From contig CAWGLN010000013.1 in the NCBI GenBank assembly GCA_963823435.1, positions 62,001 through 126,000 of the forward strand: a stretch of DNA of 64,000 nt, written 5' to 3'. This document shows positions 55,692-64,000 of the stretch, piece after piece. Every line of letters starts with the position of its first letter. The first letter of the stretch is position 1. Under the pieces are notes generated by a model. It was not told the DNA's origin, did not search any database, and saw only the letters and a program-made list of their open reading frames with translations. Source of the DNA: CAKZML01 sp963823435 (lineage in GTDB: Bacteria > Pseudomonadota > Gammaproteobacteria > Steroidobacterales > BM003). The position numbers and the translations under genes are program-made.

Positions 55692-56936
55692 TTAGCTGCC
55701 GGCCCGTTGCAGACGCTCCAGTGACAGGCTGACCAGGGCAAGCGCCAGGCACAGACCCGCCAGCACGACAAGAGGCAGCCCAAATGAACCGGAGAACTGG
55801 GCAAGCGCTCCGATTATCACCGGGCCCAGCACCCCGCCCAATTCGCCAAAAGTAAAGAACAGGGCCCCTGCCGGCGCCAGTTCGCTGCGTTGCATGTCCT
55901 GCGCCTCGGTCAGGCACAACAGGGTCAGCGGCCAGAAGGCGCTGCGTGCCACCCCAAGCAAGACCAGTCCCAGGGCCATCCAGCCAAAACCCGACGCCGT
56001 AAGAAGCAGCGCCGCCACGGAGGCCAGCAGGAACAGCATGATCAGCATGCGTGCCCGCCGACCAGCCGGTGTCATACGCGGCACGAGGATCGCACCCAGT
56101 ACCGTAATGGCTACCGGCAACGCCGCCCACAGACCGGCACTGGCGGCATCCATTCCGGCGCTGCGCAATATTTCCGGGATCCAGTTACTCAGCCCGTGCA
56201 TGAACAGGAATGATCCTGTCGCCAACAGCAACACCCTGCGTGCGGAGGCGCGCTCCAGCAGCCGTAAATACTGCGCCCATTGCATGGCCCTCCCCGGCTC
56301 GCGATCGGCGGGTCCGCGTGGCCCCAGGCGGTAGGCCACTACCCACCAGGTGCTGGCAGCCATCGCGGTCACCAGGGCATACACCAGCATGACCATGCGC
56401 CATTGATGACCCACCGCGGGCATGACCGCGAGATTGGTCAGGGCCAGACCCAGCATCGCACCCACCGAGGGTCCGCTCATGTACCAACCGGTAGCGGTGC
56501 CGCGTTCCCCCGGGGGGAACCAGTAGTTCACCAGTTTCGGCGTTGAAATGGATATCAGGGGCACGCCCAGACCCAGCAGGGCCACCGCCATGTACAAACT
56601 GGCGTAGCCCTGCGCCTGCCCCCTCAGCAGGACCGACAGCGCGACAATCCAGGCACCCAGGGTGACGCAACGGCGAAGGCCAATCCTGTCGACCACGGCG
56701 CCCAGGGGCAGGGCTACCAACATGTACAGCAAGGGCCAGGCACCCAGTATCGAACCCATGGCCACCAGGCTCAAGTCCAGGTCTGCGGCCACCACCGATA
56801 CCAGCGGCGCCATGCAGAACATGGTCAGGCCGATACACACGTTCACCAGCCAGATACCCGCCAGCATCCACCATCGACCCGGCAGGCTGGCTTCCGCCGT
56901 CTGGATCAACCCCGGGTTGCCCGATTGCCCGGTCAA
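55692..56936 (-). CDS. MFS transporter (polyamine cluster)
   Basis: 414-residue MFS permease with 12 hydrophobic segments and a loop motif GAVVDRIGLRRCVTLG. The TTG at 56936 overlaps the stop codon of the oxidoreductase (TTGA), which implies coupled translation; a longer in-frame reading into the upstream gene is not credible because that part is the shifted oxidoreductase tail. Its close link to the spermidine-dehydrogenase-like gene suggests polyamine or diamine transport, but MFS substrate cannot be read from sequence. Confidence 0.82.
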   Translation of the reverse strand: MTGQSGNPGLIQTAEASLPGRWWMLAGIWLVNVCIGLTMFCMAPLVSVVAADLDLSLVAMGSILGAWPLLYMLVALPLGAVVDRIGLRRCVTLGAWIVALSVLLRGQAQGYASLYMAVALLGLGVPLISISTPKLVNYWFPPGERGTATGWYMSGPSVGAMLGLALTNLAVMPAVGHQWRMVMLVYALVTAMAASTWWVVAYRLGPRGPADREPGRAMQWAQYLRLLERASARRVLLLATGSFLFMHGLSNWIPEILRSAGMDAASAGLWAALPVAITVLGAILVPRMTPAGRRARMLIMLFLLASVAALLLTASGFGWMALGLVLLGVARSAFWPLTLLCLTEAQDMQRSELAPAGALFFTFGELGGVLGPVIIGALAQFSGSFGLPLVVLAGLCLALALVSLSLERLQRAGS

Positions 56937-58768
56937 CCCAGTTCGCTTACGGCTCGCCAGGCCTGGTCTATCGCGGCATCTGTGTAGGCAAAGGCCTGGG
57001 CATCGGAATTGGCGATGCAGATGCGACCCGACACGCGCCCGACCACGCACCCAGGGCTTGTCCTGTTCTGATTCAAAAACCGGGTCCCACAGGCTGTTGC
57101 CTTCATAGGCATAGCCATGTGGCCAGCGATTTACGGTAATCGCCTTTACGTCCCGATCAAACTCAAATCCCGCATGCCCCAGCATGCGACCAAGCTGATC
57201 TCGAAGCTGCTGCTCGAAGTCGTCAAACTCCAGGGCGAGGAGCTTGCGTCTAGCCGGCCCTGATCTTGTCCTTGCCCGGCACCTCCGGCGCATAGGGCAC
57301 ATGCACCAGGTGCAGGAGCATCGGCTGGTCCGGCGCGGCGGGATGCTCATAGCCACCCATGGAGACCGGGAAATCCAGGGTCACCCTGCTGAAGAACGCG
57401 CCTGGCGCAGTGATTTGATGCACGCCCAGATCGTGCAAAGGCTTCCCAGTTACGCAGCAGTACGTTCACATACACCAGCGGTATCTTGGGCGCGTACAGC
57501 AACGCCTCTCGCTGGCTGTCGGGCAACTCGGGGCACAGATAGGGAATCACACTGTTATAGCAGGCCAGCACGCAGCCACCGGCCTTTACACTTCGCGCCT
57601 TACCCTGCTCCAGGTACACCAGTGAAACCGTTTTTCCATCCTCATCGTTTGCGACATGCACGACGGTACTGTTCAGACGTATGCGGACATCCTGAGCGGG
57701 TCTGTCCAACACCTCATAGCGCAGCCGACTGAGCACCGAGTCCTCCATCGATTGCCCCGGCAGCGCCCCAGGCACCAGTCCGCGTACCAGCAGCCTTGCC
57801 AGCGTCGCATTGCCATCGGGAAAATGAAAAATATAGGGCTCCTCGCCGTGCCTGGACTTGTCTTCGCGTATCGAATCCAGACCGGGAAAAAAGCCGGCCC
57901 AGTTCAGCACTTCATCACAAGGCAAATCACGTATACCGTAACCCCAGAAGGCCAGTCCCTGGCGCTCGAAATACTGCACCAGGGACGGGTCGACCCGGGC
58001 AATTTTCAGCAGGAAATCTGCATAGCTGACACCGGACAGGCTGGCCCTGGCCCCGGCCTTGTCCTGGCCCGGGAAATAGTCCACGGTTCCGCTGTACAGG
58101 CGCACCAGGTCCTTTTTGGCTTGCTCACCCAACGGCGTGTCGGCAGCAAAGTCTTCCCAGCTACGCTCATGCACCCCGCTTACGAGGCGATCTATACCGA
58201 AGGTTTCGCGATCAAAGAAAACGCCGCTACCAAGACCTTTTCCAGGGTAAAAATCCTGGTCAAAATACTGGTAAAACTTTTCCGTGCGGATACCGATGTC
58301 ACGCAACAGGCCCTGCGCCCGGGGACTATAACTGGAAGGCGTATCTATGGACTGGGTTCCACCGTAGCCAATCAGCAAACGACCGGCCTGGGTAAATTCG
58401 TTGCGCTTGGCGTGCCCCCCGACGTCATCGTGGTTATCCAATACCAGCACACGAGCACCGGGATGCTCCTGCCGATAAAACCAGGCGGCCGACAAGCCGC
58501 TGATTCCGCCGCCCACCACCACGAGATCATAGTGCTCATCACCGGCCGGTACAGGTCCTTGCCATGAGCCGGCCGCCACCAGGGCGTGGGCATTTTCCCA
58601 GGCGCCATCGTGAGTGCCACGCATACCGGTGAGTTCTGGCGGGTAGCTGACCGAACCCTGCTTGGGAACCGGGACCCCAAAGAGCTCCACCCATGGGCAG
58701 AGAAGCCCGCTGGCAAGGGCCACCCGGGAGCCATTCAGAAATTCCCTGCGGGTAATCTTGCTTGTCAT
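56933..58768 (-). pseudogene. FAD-dependent oxidoreductase, spermidine-dehydrogenase-like, three frameshifts
   Basis: Exported flavoprotein of about 610 residues once three single-base insertions (near 57440, 57290 and 57060) are corrected. The N-terminus has a twin-arginine signal (KITRREFLNGSRVALASG), so it is folded and loaded with FAD before export. FAD motif VVVGGGISGLSAAWFYRQ, then VLVLDNHDDVGGHAKRNEF. The later part includes VTLDFPVSMGGYEHP, RWPHGYAYEGNSLWDP and a C-terminal FAD contact GRICIANSDAQAFAYTDAAI. Length, Tat signal and motifs match spermidine dehydrogenase (SpdH), which cleaves spermidine to 1,3-diaminopropane and 4-aminobutyraldehyde. ATG at 58768 with GAGGA just upstream; a GTG at 58789 is possible. 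Overlaps the next gene by 4 bp. Confidence 0.82.
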
Positions 58769-59071
58769 CTTCCTCGATCTCCCGGTCACGTCGACCCGTC
58801 CGAACTGTCAACGGATTCCCGGCCAAAGGCAAGTCACCCACACTTTGCGTGAAGCCGGCAAATCAACCTGCAGGGCGCCCGGCAAAATCAGAATAACTTG
58901 CCCCAATGTAAAAGATAATAGACACTTGCCTCCCGTGATTCCCAAAACACCCGGTTCCTCCTACTGCCTACTATCGTCTTTTGCCAATGCATTCCGTAAG
59001 ATAGTCATATGTCGACCCACCCCGTGGCTCGCAGCGAAGTGCACCATTGATGCTTTTATTTAACGAATACT

Positions 59072-60463
59072 ATGAACGACACCAAGCAACATAGAAGCGG
59101 CAGTTACTATTCCGCACAGGAAATTCTGAACCGTTACCCTGATATCAAGACAGCGGAACTGCTGATCTGCGACACCAACGGGGTGTTGCGAGGCAAGCGT
59201 GCTGATATCAACGCCGTCGACAAGGTGATGGAATCCGGCATGAATCTTCCGCTCTCGGTGTTCGCCCTGGACATCTCTGGCGAGACAGTGGAGGAGACCG
59301 GCCTGGGTATGGATTCCGGCGATGCCGACGGTATTTGCCGGGTTGTCCCGGGCTCGTTGACCGTGGTGCCGTGGCGCAGTCCACCGCGCGCCCAGTTACA
59401 GCTAACCATGACCAACATGGATGGCACGCCATTCTATGGCGACCCCAGGTTCGTACTTCACCAGGTGCTGGAGCGCTTTCGTGCCGACGGTTTGAAACCA
59501 GTCATTGCGATGGAAATGGAGTTTTACCTGGTCGACCGCGACCGTGACGCCCAGGGCCGACCCCAACCCCTGTTCTCCCCGGTTACGGGTGAACGCCTGA
59601 GTTGCAGCCAGGTCTACAGCATCGTCGAGCTGGAAGACTACGCGCCCTTCCTGGCGGAGATCGGACGCGCCTCAATCGCCCAGGGGATACCTTCGGAAGG
59701 GGCGGTAAAGGAATATGCCCCGGGTCAGTTCGAAATCAACCTGGCGCACACCGATGATCCGATGCTGGGTTGTGACCAGACGGTCATGCTCAAGCGCTTG
59801 ATTCGTGACGTCGCCAGCCGACGTCACAATTACACTGCCACATTTATGCCCAAGCCCTATCCCCAGCACGCAGGCAATGGCATGCATATTCATGTGAGCG
59901 TCCTGGATAAAGACGGCAATAATATTTTCGCCTGCGACAGCGACCCCGACCGGCAGCCCAGGCTGCGTAACGCGGTGGCCGGCCTGGCCGATATCATGCG
60001 CGAGTCCATGCTGATATTCGCGCCCAACGCCAATTCCTATCGCAGATTCCGCGAGGATTCCTATGCCCCCACCAACAGGGCGTGGGGGTATAACAACCGA
60101 ACCACAGGTCTGCGTATCCCGGCCACCCTGGGCGACGAAAGCCGCATCGAACACCGGGTCGCGGGCGCGGACACCAATCCGTATTTACTGACGGCGGCAG
60201 TATTGGCTGGTATTCATCACGGCCTCAGCAACAAACTTGAGCCCGCGGACATCACCGTGGGCAATGCCTACAAACAGCTCACCAGCGACCTGCCTCTGAC
60301 CTGGCATGAAGCCATGAAAGCTTTCTCCGCCTCCACGGTCCTGCCGGACTACCTGGGCGAGACCTTTGTGAAGATGTTCTATGACATCAAGCACCAGGAG
60401 TACGAGCAGTTCAATGCCGAGGTCACGGCCCTGGAATACGAGTGGTATTTGAGAAATATCTAG
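59072..60463 (+). CDS. puuA: Glutamine synthetase family, gamma-glutamylpolyamine synthetase (PuuA-like)
   Basis: 463-residue member of the glutamine synthetase superfamily. ATP- and metal-binding motifs: IAMEMEFYLVDRD, EYAPGQFEINLAHTDDP, GNGMHIHVSVLD and RIEHRVAGADTNPYL. In the Puu pathway PuuA links glutamate to putrescine, giving gamma-glutamylputrescine. Its neighbours (PuuR-like regulator, PuuB-like oxidase, SpuC-like aminotransferase, spermidine dehydrogenase-like gene) make the polyamine role much more likely than ammonia assimilation. ATG at 59072; divergent from the dehydrogenase gene across 303 bp in which no PuuR site could be called. The exact amine may differ from putrescine. Confidence 0.88.
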   Translation: MNDTKQHRSGSYYSAQEILNRYPDIKTAELLICDTNGVLRGKRADINAVDKVMESGMNLPLSVFALDISGETVEETGLGMDSGDADGICRVVPGSLTVVPWRSPPRAQLQLTMTNMDGTPFYGDPRFVLHQVLERFRADGLKPVIAMEMEFYLVDRDRDAQGRPQPLFSPVTGERLSCSQVYSIVELEDYAPFLAEIGRASIAQGIPSEGAVKEYAPGQFEINLAHTDDPMLGCDQTVMLKRLIRDVASRRHNYTATFMPKPYPQHAGNGMHIHVSVLDKDGNNIFACDSDPDRQPRLRNAVAGLADIMRESMLIFAPNANSYRRFREDSYAPTNRAWGYNNRTTGLRIPATLGDESRIEHRVAGADTNPYLLTAAVLAGIHHGLSNKLEPADITVGNAYKQLTSDLPLTWHEAMKAFSASTVLPDYLGETFVKMFYDIKHQEYEQFNAEVTALEYEWYLRNI

Positions 60464-60505
60464 CTGTGCGGCGCACGGCAGGGTGCGTTTCACCCACCGT
60501 TATAG

Positions 60506-60572
60506 ATGGTGCACGGAGTGCACCCTACGGGCTCAGGACGATAGCAATGGCGCACGGAGTGCATCCTACGGG
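60506..60572. repeat. Two copies of a short GTGCAC repeat
   Basis: ATGGTGCACGGAGTGCACCCTACGGG at 60506-60531 and a two-substitution copy at 60547-60572, 41 bp apart. Each is a small hairpin. They lie between convergent puuA and the PuuR-like gene, where a bidirectional transcript end would be useful. The same family occurs at 11349. Confidence 0.6.
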
Positions 60573-60605
60573 CCCCAGGGATAATCGGAAGCCGGTTTAC
60601 AGCGG

Positions 60606-61148
60606 CTAAAAACTGGGCGGTGTACAGGCGCTGACGATTTCGCAGACTTCCTTGCCACGATTCCGCAAGCGGTGGGGAAAATGGGTTTCGAAATAATAGG
60701 CATCCCCGGCATTCAAGATGCGGGTCTTGCCCGCAATGGTGATTTCGATGCTGCCCCGGATCACCACACCACCCTCCTCGCCCCTGTGCGTAAGGGTCTC
60801 CGGACCGGTATCTGATCCGGGCGGGTAAAACTCGTGCAGGATGCTCATCGCCCGATCCTTCTTGTTGGCCGCCACCAGCAACATCGATATTTCATCGCTG
60901 CTCACATCGACCAGTTCTTCACGCGTGTAGAAGTGTCCCTCATCGTGCTCAAAGTCGTAGGTGAAGAAATCCGCCAGTGTCATGGGCAAGCCATCCAGCA
61001 CTTTGCGTAAGGAAGCCACGGACGGACTCACCCGATTTTGCTCTACCAGGGAGATCGTGCTGTTGGTTACGCCGGCACGCTTGGCCAACTCGCGTTGGGA
61101 TAGTCCACGCATTCCGCGAACTGCCTTGAGTCTTGCGCCAATATCCAT
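60606..61148 (-). CDS. puuR: XRE-cupin transcriptional regulator (PuuR-like)
   Basis: 180-residue regulator: N-terminal Cro/C1-type HTH (GLSQRELAKRAGVTNSTISL, about 14-33) and C-terminal cupin domain (GEEGGVVIRGSIEITIAGKT ... YYFETHFPHRLRN). This layout and size match PuuR, the putrescine-responsive repressor of the puu genes. The ATG at 61148 follows GGGAG; a start 27 nt upstream is also in frame. Flanked by repeat copy B on its 5' side, so the element may lie within its promoter. Likely represses the cluster until putrescine is present. Confidence 0.87.
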   Translation of the reverse strand: MDIGARLKAVRGMRGLSQRELAKRAGVTNSTISLVEQNRVSPSVASLRKVLDGLPMTLADFFTYDFEHDEGHFYTREELVDVSSDEISMLLVAANKKDRAMSILHEFYPPGSDTGPETLTHRGEEGGVVIRGSIEITIAGKTRILNAGDAYYFETHFPHRLRNRGKEVCEIVSACTPPSF

Positions 61149-61199
61149 TGTCAGGAATCTCCCGCTTGCATACATCCGGGGGCCGCCCCGGCGCGTCCA

Positions 61200-61361
61200 G
61201 GGAACCTCTGATTTATTCTGGACAAAGTAGCTTGTTGGCGAAAAGATTCAGATTCAAGGCGCCAATCGCACGTAGTAGTGGGACTACTGCGAAGATTGGC
61301 AACGCAGAAGCTGGATTTTTTAGCCGCAAGAGTCGAGTTCATGAATAGATCAGAGGTTCCC
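61200..61361. repeat. MITE-like repeat, copy B (162 bp, terminal inverted repeats)
   Basis: Ends GGGAACCTCTGATTTATTC and its inverse GAATAGATCAGAGGTTCCC. Same length as copy A and opposite orientation. Flanks are CCAG (left) and CTAG (right), which could be decayed copies of a 4-bp CTAG target duplication, as made by IS5-family elements. The last base overlaps the TAG stop of the oxidase gene. Confidence 0.9.
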
Positions 61362-62641
61362 TAGAGTTTGTCTTTCAAGGAAAAGAACAACATTCCCAAA
61401 ACCATACCGGGATAGCGCAGCAAGGTGCCGCCCGGAAAGGTATGGATCGGAAGTTTTGAAAACACGTCCAGCCGCTCAGCCGTACCGGCTATGGCCTCTG
61501 CAATGATCTTGCCTGCGAACACCGAGGTTGACACACCGTGACCAGAATAGCCCTGGCCGAAAAACAGATTTGGCTTCACCCGTCCAATATGTGGCAGGCG
61601 GTTCACGGTTACCGACAGCGTGCCGCCCCAGGCGTAGTCGATTTTCACGTCGTCCAGTTGTGGAAACAGCTTGATCATGTAGGGACGTACGAAATTCAGA
61701 ATATCCCCGGGAAAGGATGGTCGGTAATTCTCACCACCACCAAACAACAGCCTGTGATCCTCCGACATACGGAAATAATTCACCACGAAGCGACTGTCAT
61801 GCACGCCGATGCGACGGCTGATGATTGACCTCGCTCGCTCCTCTCCCAGAGGCTCGGTGGCAATCATGAAATTGTTAATCGGCATGATCTTGCCCGCCAC
61901 CCTGCTTTCCAGTTTGCCCAGGTAGCCGTTACATCCAAGGACTACAAAAGAGGCCTTTACAGAACCCCTTGCGGTGCTCACCAATGACGGATCCGCACGG
62001 GTGTAGCCGGTTACCCTGGAATTCTCAAATATCAGTACCCCGGCCTCCTTCGCCGCTCGCGCCAGACCCAGCGAAAAATTCAGGGGGTGCAGGTGCGCCG
62101 CCTGTTCGTCAAGAAATCCCTCGAGAAACGTGGGTGTGTCCACCAGCGAACGAATTTCTTCCCTGGCGACCGAACGTGTATGGGGGTAGTCGTAGCGTTG
62201 CGCCAGTGCGTCGGACAATTCCTGGGCCCAACCCAGGTAGCTTTTCTTGTGCACGCCAACCAGTTGTCCTTTCTGCAGATCACACTGGATGTTGTGCCTG
62301 GCGACGCGTTCGCGGATCTCGGTCTTTGCCGCCTCGGCAAAGTCCCAGAACGTGCGAGAGGTCGCATAGCCGAAGGCCTCTTCCATCTCCAGCACATCCT
62401 TGCGCTGCCCGCTTCCAACCAGTCCGCCATTTCGCCCCGAAGCGCCAAACCCTATACGCTCGGCCTCCAGCAGCGCCACCTTGTAGCCCCGCTCCGCCAG
62501 GTTCAGGGCAGCCGAAAGCCCGGTGAACCCACCACCGATGACACAGACATCAACCTGCAGGTCCTGCGTCAGTTCGGGATGGTCTTGCATGCCTACGGCC
62601 GTGGCAACGTAGTAGGTATCAGGATGGCCGCTTGAAGTCAT
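61361..62641 (-). CDS. puuB: FAD-dependent gamma-glutamylputrescine oxidase (PuuB-like)
   Basis: 426-residue DAO-family flavoenzyme. FAD motif VCVIGGGFTGLSAALNLAER, followed by ERIGFGASGRNGGLVGSGQR, and near the C-terminus GGTLSVTVNRLPHIGRVKPN and GYSGHGVSTSVFAGKIIAEA, all typical of PuuB. It oxidises gamma-glutamylputrescine to the aldehyde with release of H2O2 and ammonia. The ATG at 62641 has GGGGGAG 3 nt upstream; a longer in-frame start 84 nt earlier is inside the upstream gene's end. Same strand as the SpuC-like gene, 50 bp after it. The stop codon abuts repeat copy B. Confidence 0.9.
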   Translation of the reverse strand: MTSSGHPDTYYVATAVGMQDHPELTQDLQVDVCVIGGGFTGLSAALNLAERGYKVALLEAERIGFGASGRNGGLVGSGQRKDVLEMEEAFGYATSRTFWDFAEAAKTEIRERVARHNIQCDLQKGQLVGVHKKSYLGWAQELSDALAQRYDYPHTRSVAREEIRSLVDTPTFLEGFLDEQAAHLHPLNFSLGLARAAKEAGVLIFENSRVTGYTRADPSLVSTARGSVKASFVVLGCNGYLGKLESRVAGKIMPINNFMIATEPLGEERARSIISRRIGVHDSRFVVNYFRMSEDHRLLFGGGENYRPSFPGDILNFVRPYMIKLFPQLDDVKIDYAWGGTLSVTVNRLPHIGRVKPNLFFGQGYSGHGVSTSVFAGKIIAEAIAGTAERLDVFSKLPIHTFPGGTLLRYPGMVLGMLFFSLKDKL

Positions 62642-62691
62642 AGTCTCCCCCGGGGAATAGCTTCCTGCCCCCGGGCAGGAAGCGGTTTCCG

Positions 62692-64000
62692 CTACAGAAC
62701 CTGCGCCGCCGTGTCGTCCAGGCACTTGCGCGCAAGCCTGGCCATCTCGTCGATCTGGTCCACCGTAATCACCAGCGGGGGTGCAGAAATCATCGTATCG
62801 CCCACCGAACGCATCACCAGTCCGTTGGCAAAACAGGCAGTCCTGCAGATGAATCCGACATCACCCTTGGGGGTGAACAACTCCCTGGTTTTCTTGTTCT
62901 TGACCAGTTCGATGGCACCCATCAATCCCGACGGTACGCGTTTCACCCACCAGCGGATGGTCCGCCAGTTCCGCCCAGCGCTTGGCGTAATGCGGCCCGG
63001 TCACGTTCTTGACCTGTTCGATCACGTGCTCATCACGCAGAAGTTCCAGGTTCTTGATCGCGACCGCACAGCAAACCGGATGACCCGAGTAGGTATAGCC
63101 GTGGGTGAATTCACCGCCGTCCGTGGTCAGCACCCCGGCCACGCGATCGCCTACCAGCACGCCACCCAGGGGCAGGTAACCGGAGGTGACGCCCTTGGCA
63201 AAGGTGATCAGGTCCGGCTTGATCCCGAAATACTGAGACCCAAACCACTCACCGAGACGACCAAAGCCGGTGATGACCTCGTCGGCGATCAGCAGGATGC
63301 CGTACTCGTCGCAAATACGCTGGATTTCCGGCCAGTAGGTGGCCGGCGGAATTATCAACCCCGCCCGCGCCCTGTATGGGCTCTCCAATGAAGGCCGCAA
63401 CGTTCTCGGCGCCAAGCTCCAGGATTTTTCTCTCCAGGGCGCGCGCGGTATCCAGCCCAAAGGCATCCCTGTCCAGGTCTCCGTGGTAGCCAAACCAGTA
63501 TGGCTGCTCAATATGGACTACACCGGGAATGGTCAGGCCAAGCTGATCATGCATACCCTTCATGCCACCCAGGGTGGCGCCGCCGATGGTGCTGCCATGA
63601 TAGGCATTGACCCGACTGATGATGGTCTGGCGATCAGGTTGACCCTTGAGCTGCCAGTAACGGCGAACCAGGCGAATGATCGTGTCATTCGACTCGGAAC
63701 CGGAGCCGGCGAAGAAACACGTGATTCAGGTGCTCTGGGGCCACCTCGGCCAGCAACCTGGACAGCGCAATAGCCGGCGGATGAGAGGTCTGGAAGAAGC
63801 TGTTGTAATAAGGCAGCTGCTCGAGCTGACGGGTGGCTGCATCAATCAGTTCCTGGCGGCCGTATCCCATGTTCACACACCAAAGACCCGCCATGCCGTC
63901 GAGGATCTTGTTGCCATCGGCATCCCACAGGTAAATGCCATCAGCCTTCTCGATAATGCGCGAGCCCTTTTCCGCCAGTCCCTTGAAGTCGGTAAAGGGA
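62692..64000 (-). pseudogene. Class III aminotransferase, polyamine:pyruvate type (SpuC-like), three frameshifts, 5' end beyond window
   Basis: PLP-dependent aminotransferase, readable in frames joined at about 63715, 63350 and 62945, each consistent with one inserted base. Visible parts: ADGIYLWDADGNKILDGMAG, GLWCVNMGYGRQELIDAATR, FAGSGSESNDT, YHGSTIGGATLGGMKGMHD, LLIADEVITGFGRLGEWFGS (PLP Asp), and the PLP lysine in LITFAKGVTSGYLPLGG. These match the SpuC/putrescine-pyruvate aminotransferase group, which turns putrescine to 4-aminobutanal. The N-terminal residues lie beyond 64000. First gene of the set that includes the PuuB-like oxidase. Confidence 0.87.

Overview
The window looks like chromosomal DNA from an aerobic, probably marine, gammaproteobacterium. 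The fabA-fabB pair, an SrkA-type kinase, a RssA-type patatin, a PuuA/PuuR/PuuB/SpuC polyamine module and several acyl-CoA genes support this. No rRNA, tRNA, CRISPR array, prophage or complete insertion sequence was seen. The genus cannot be fixed from the sequence; a Halieaceae/OM60-like lineage is only a guess.

Layout. (1) 1-15 kb: lipid, CoA and alcohol metabolism (two SDRs, APH-type kinase, ACAD10/11-like acyl-CoA dehydrogenase, thioesterase, hydroxyacid-oxoacid transhydrogenase, CaiB-type CoA-transferase, flavin monooxygenase, fatty acid hydroxylase) with regulators, a hemerythrin and an MFS transporter. (2) 15.1-16.4 kb: a LysR regulator and a small unknown gene. (3) 16.6-41.4 kb: a beta-glucan (probably laminarin, beta-1,3-glucan) utilisation locus. 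The left half has a GH3 beta-glucosidase divergent from a GPH-type sugar symporter, a giant clan GH-Q phosphorylase, two overlapping GH17 enzymes and a LacI regulator; none of the enzymes has a signal peptide, so they should act in the cytoplasm. The right half is a leftward set of exported proteins: a 1813-residue GH16 lipoprotein with six copies of one module, a glycosidase joined to an outer-membrane beta-barrel (badly broken), a lipoprotein and a GH2-like enzyme, with a divergent TonB-dependent receptor. The same perfect 20-bp palindrome lies in both divergent promoter regions (19112 and 39180) and is the likely LacI operator joining the two halves. (4) 41.4-49.5 kb: acyltransferase, patatin, SrkA kinase, fabA-fabB, a lipoprotein and a CadC-like TPR regulator. 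(5) 49.6-55.6 kb: RND efflux pair and a tryptophanase/tyrosine phenol-lyase family gene. (6) 55.7-64 kb: polyamine catabolism (MFS, spermidine dehydrogenase-like, PuuA, PuuR, PuuB, SpuC).

Two patterns run through the whole window. Many genes are split by frameshifts, and in nearly every case the frame moves as one inserted base would move it. This points to sequencing or assembly insertions more than to biological decay, so the split genes are annotated whole, with the breaks noted (type CDS for one or two breaks, pseudogene for three or more). Second, a 160-162 bp MITE-like repeat with terminal inverted repeats occurs twice, plus a third diverged or truncated copy.
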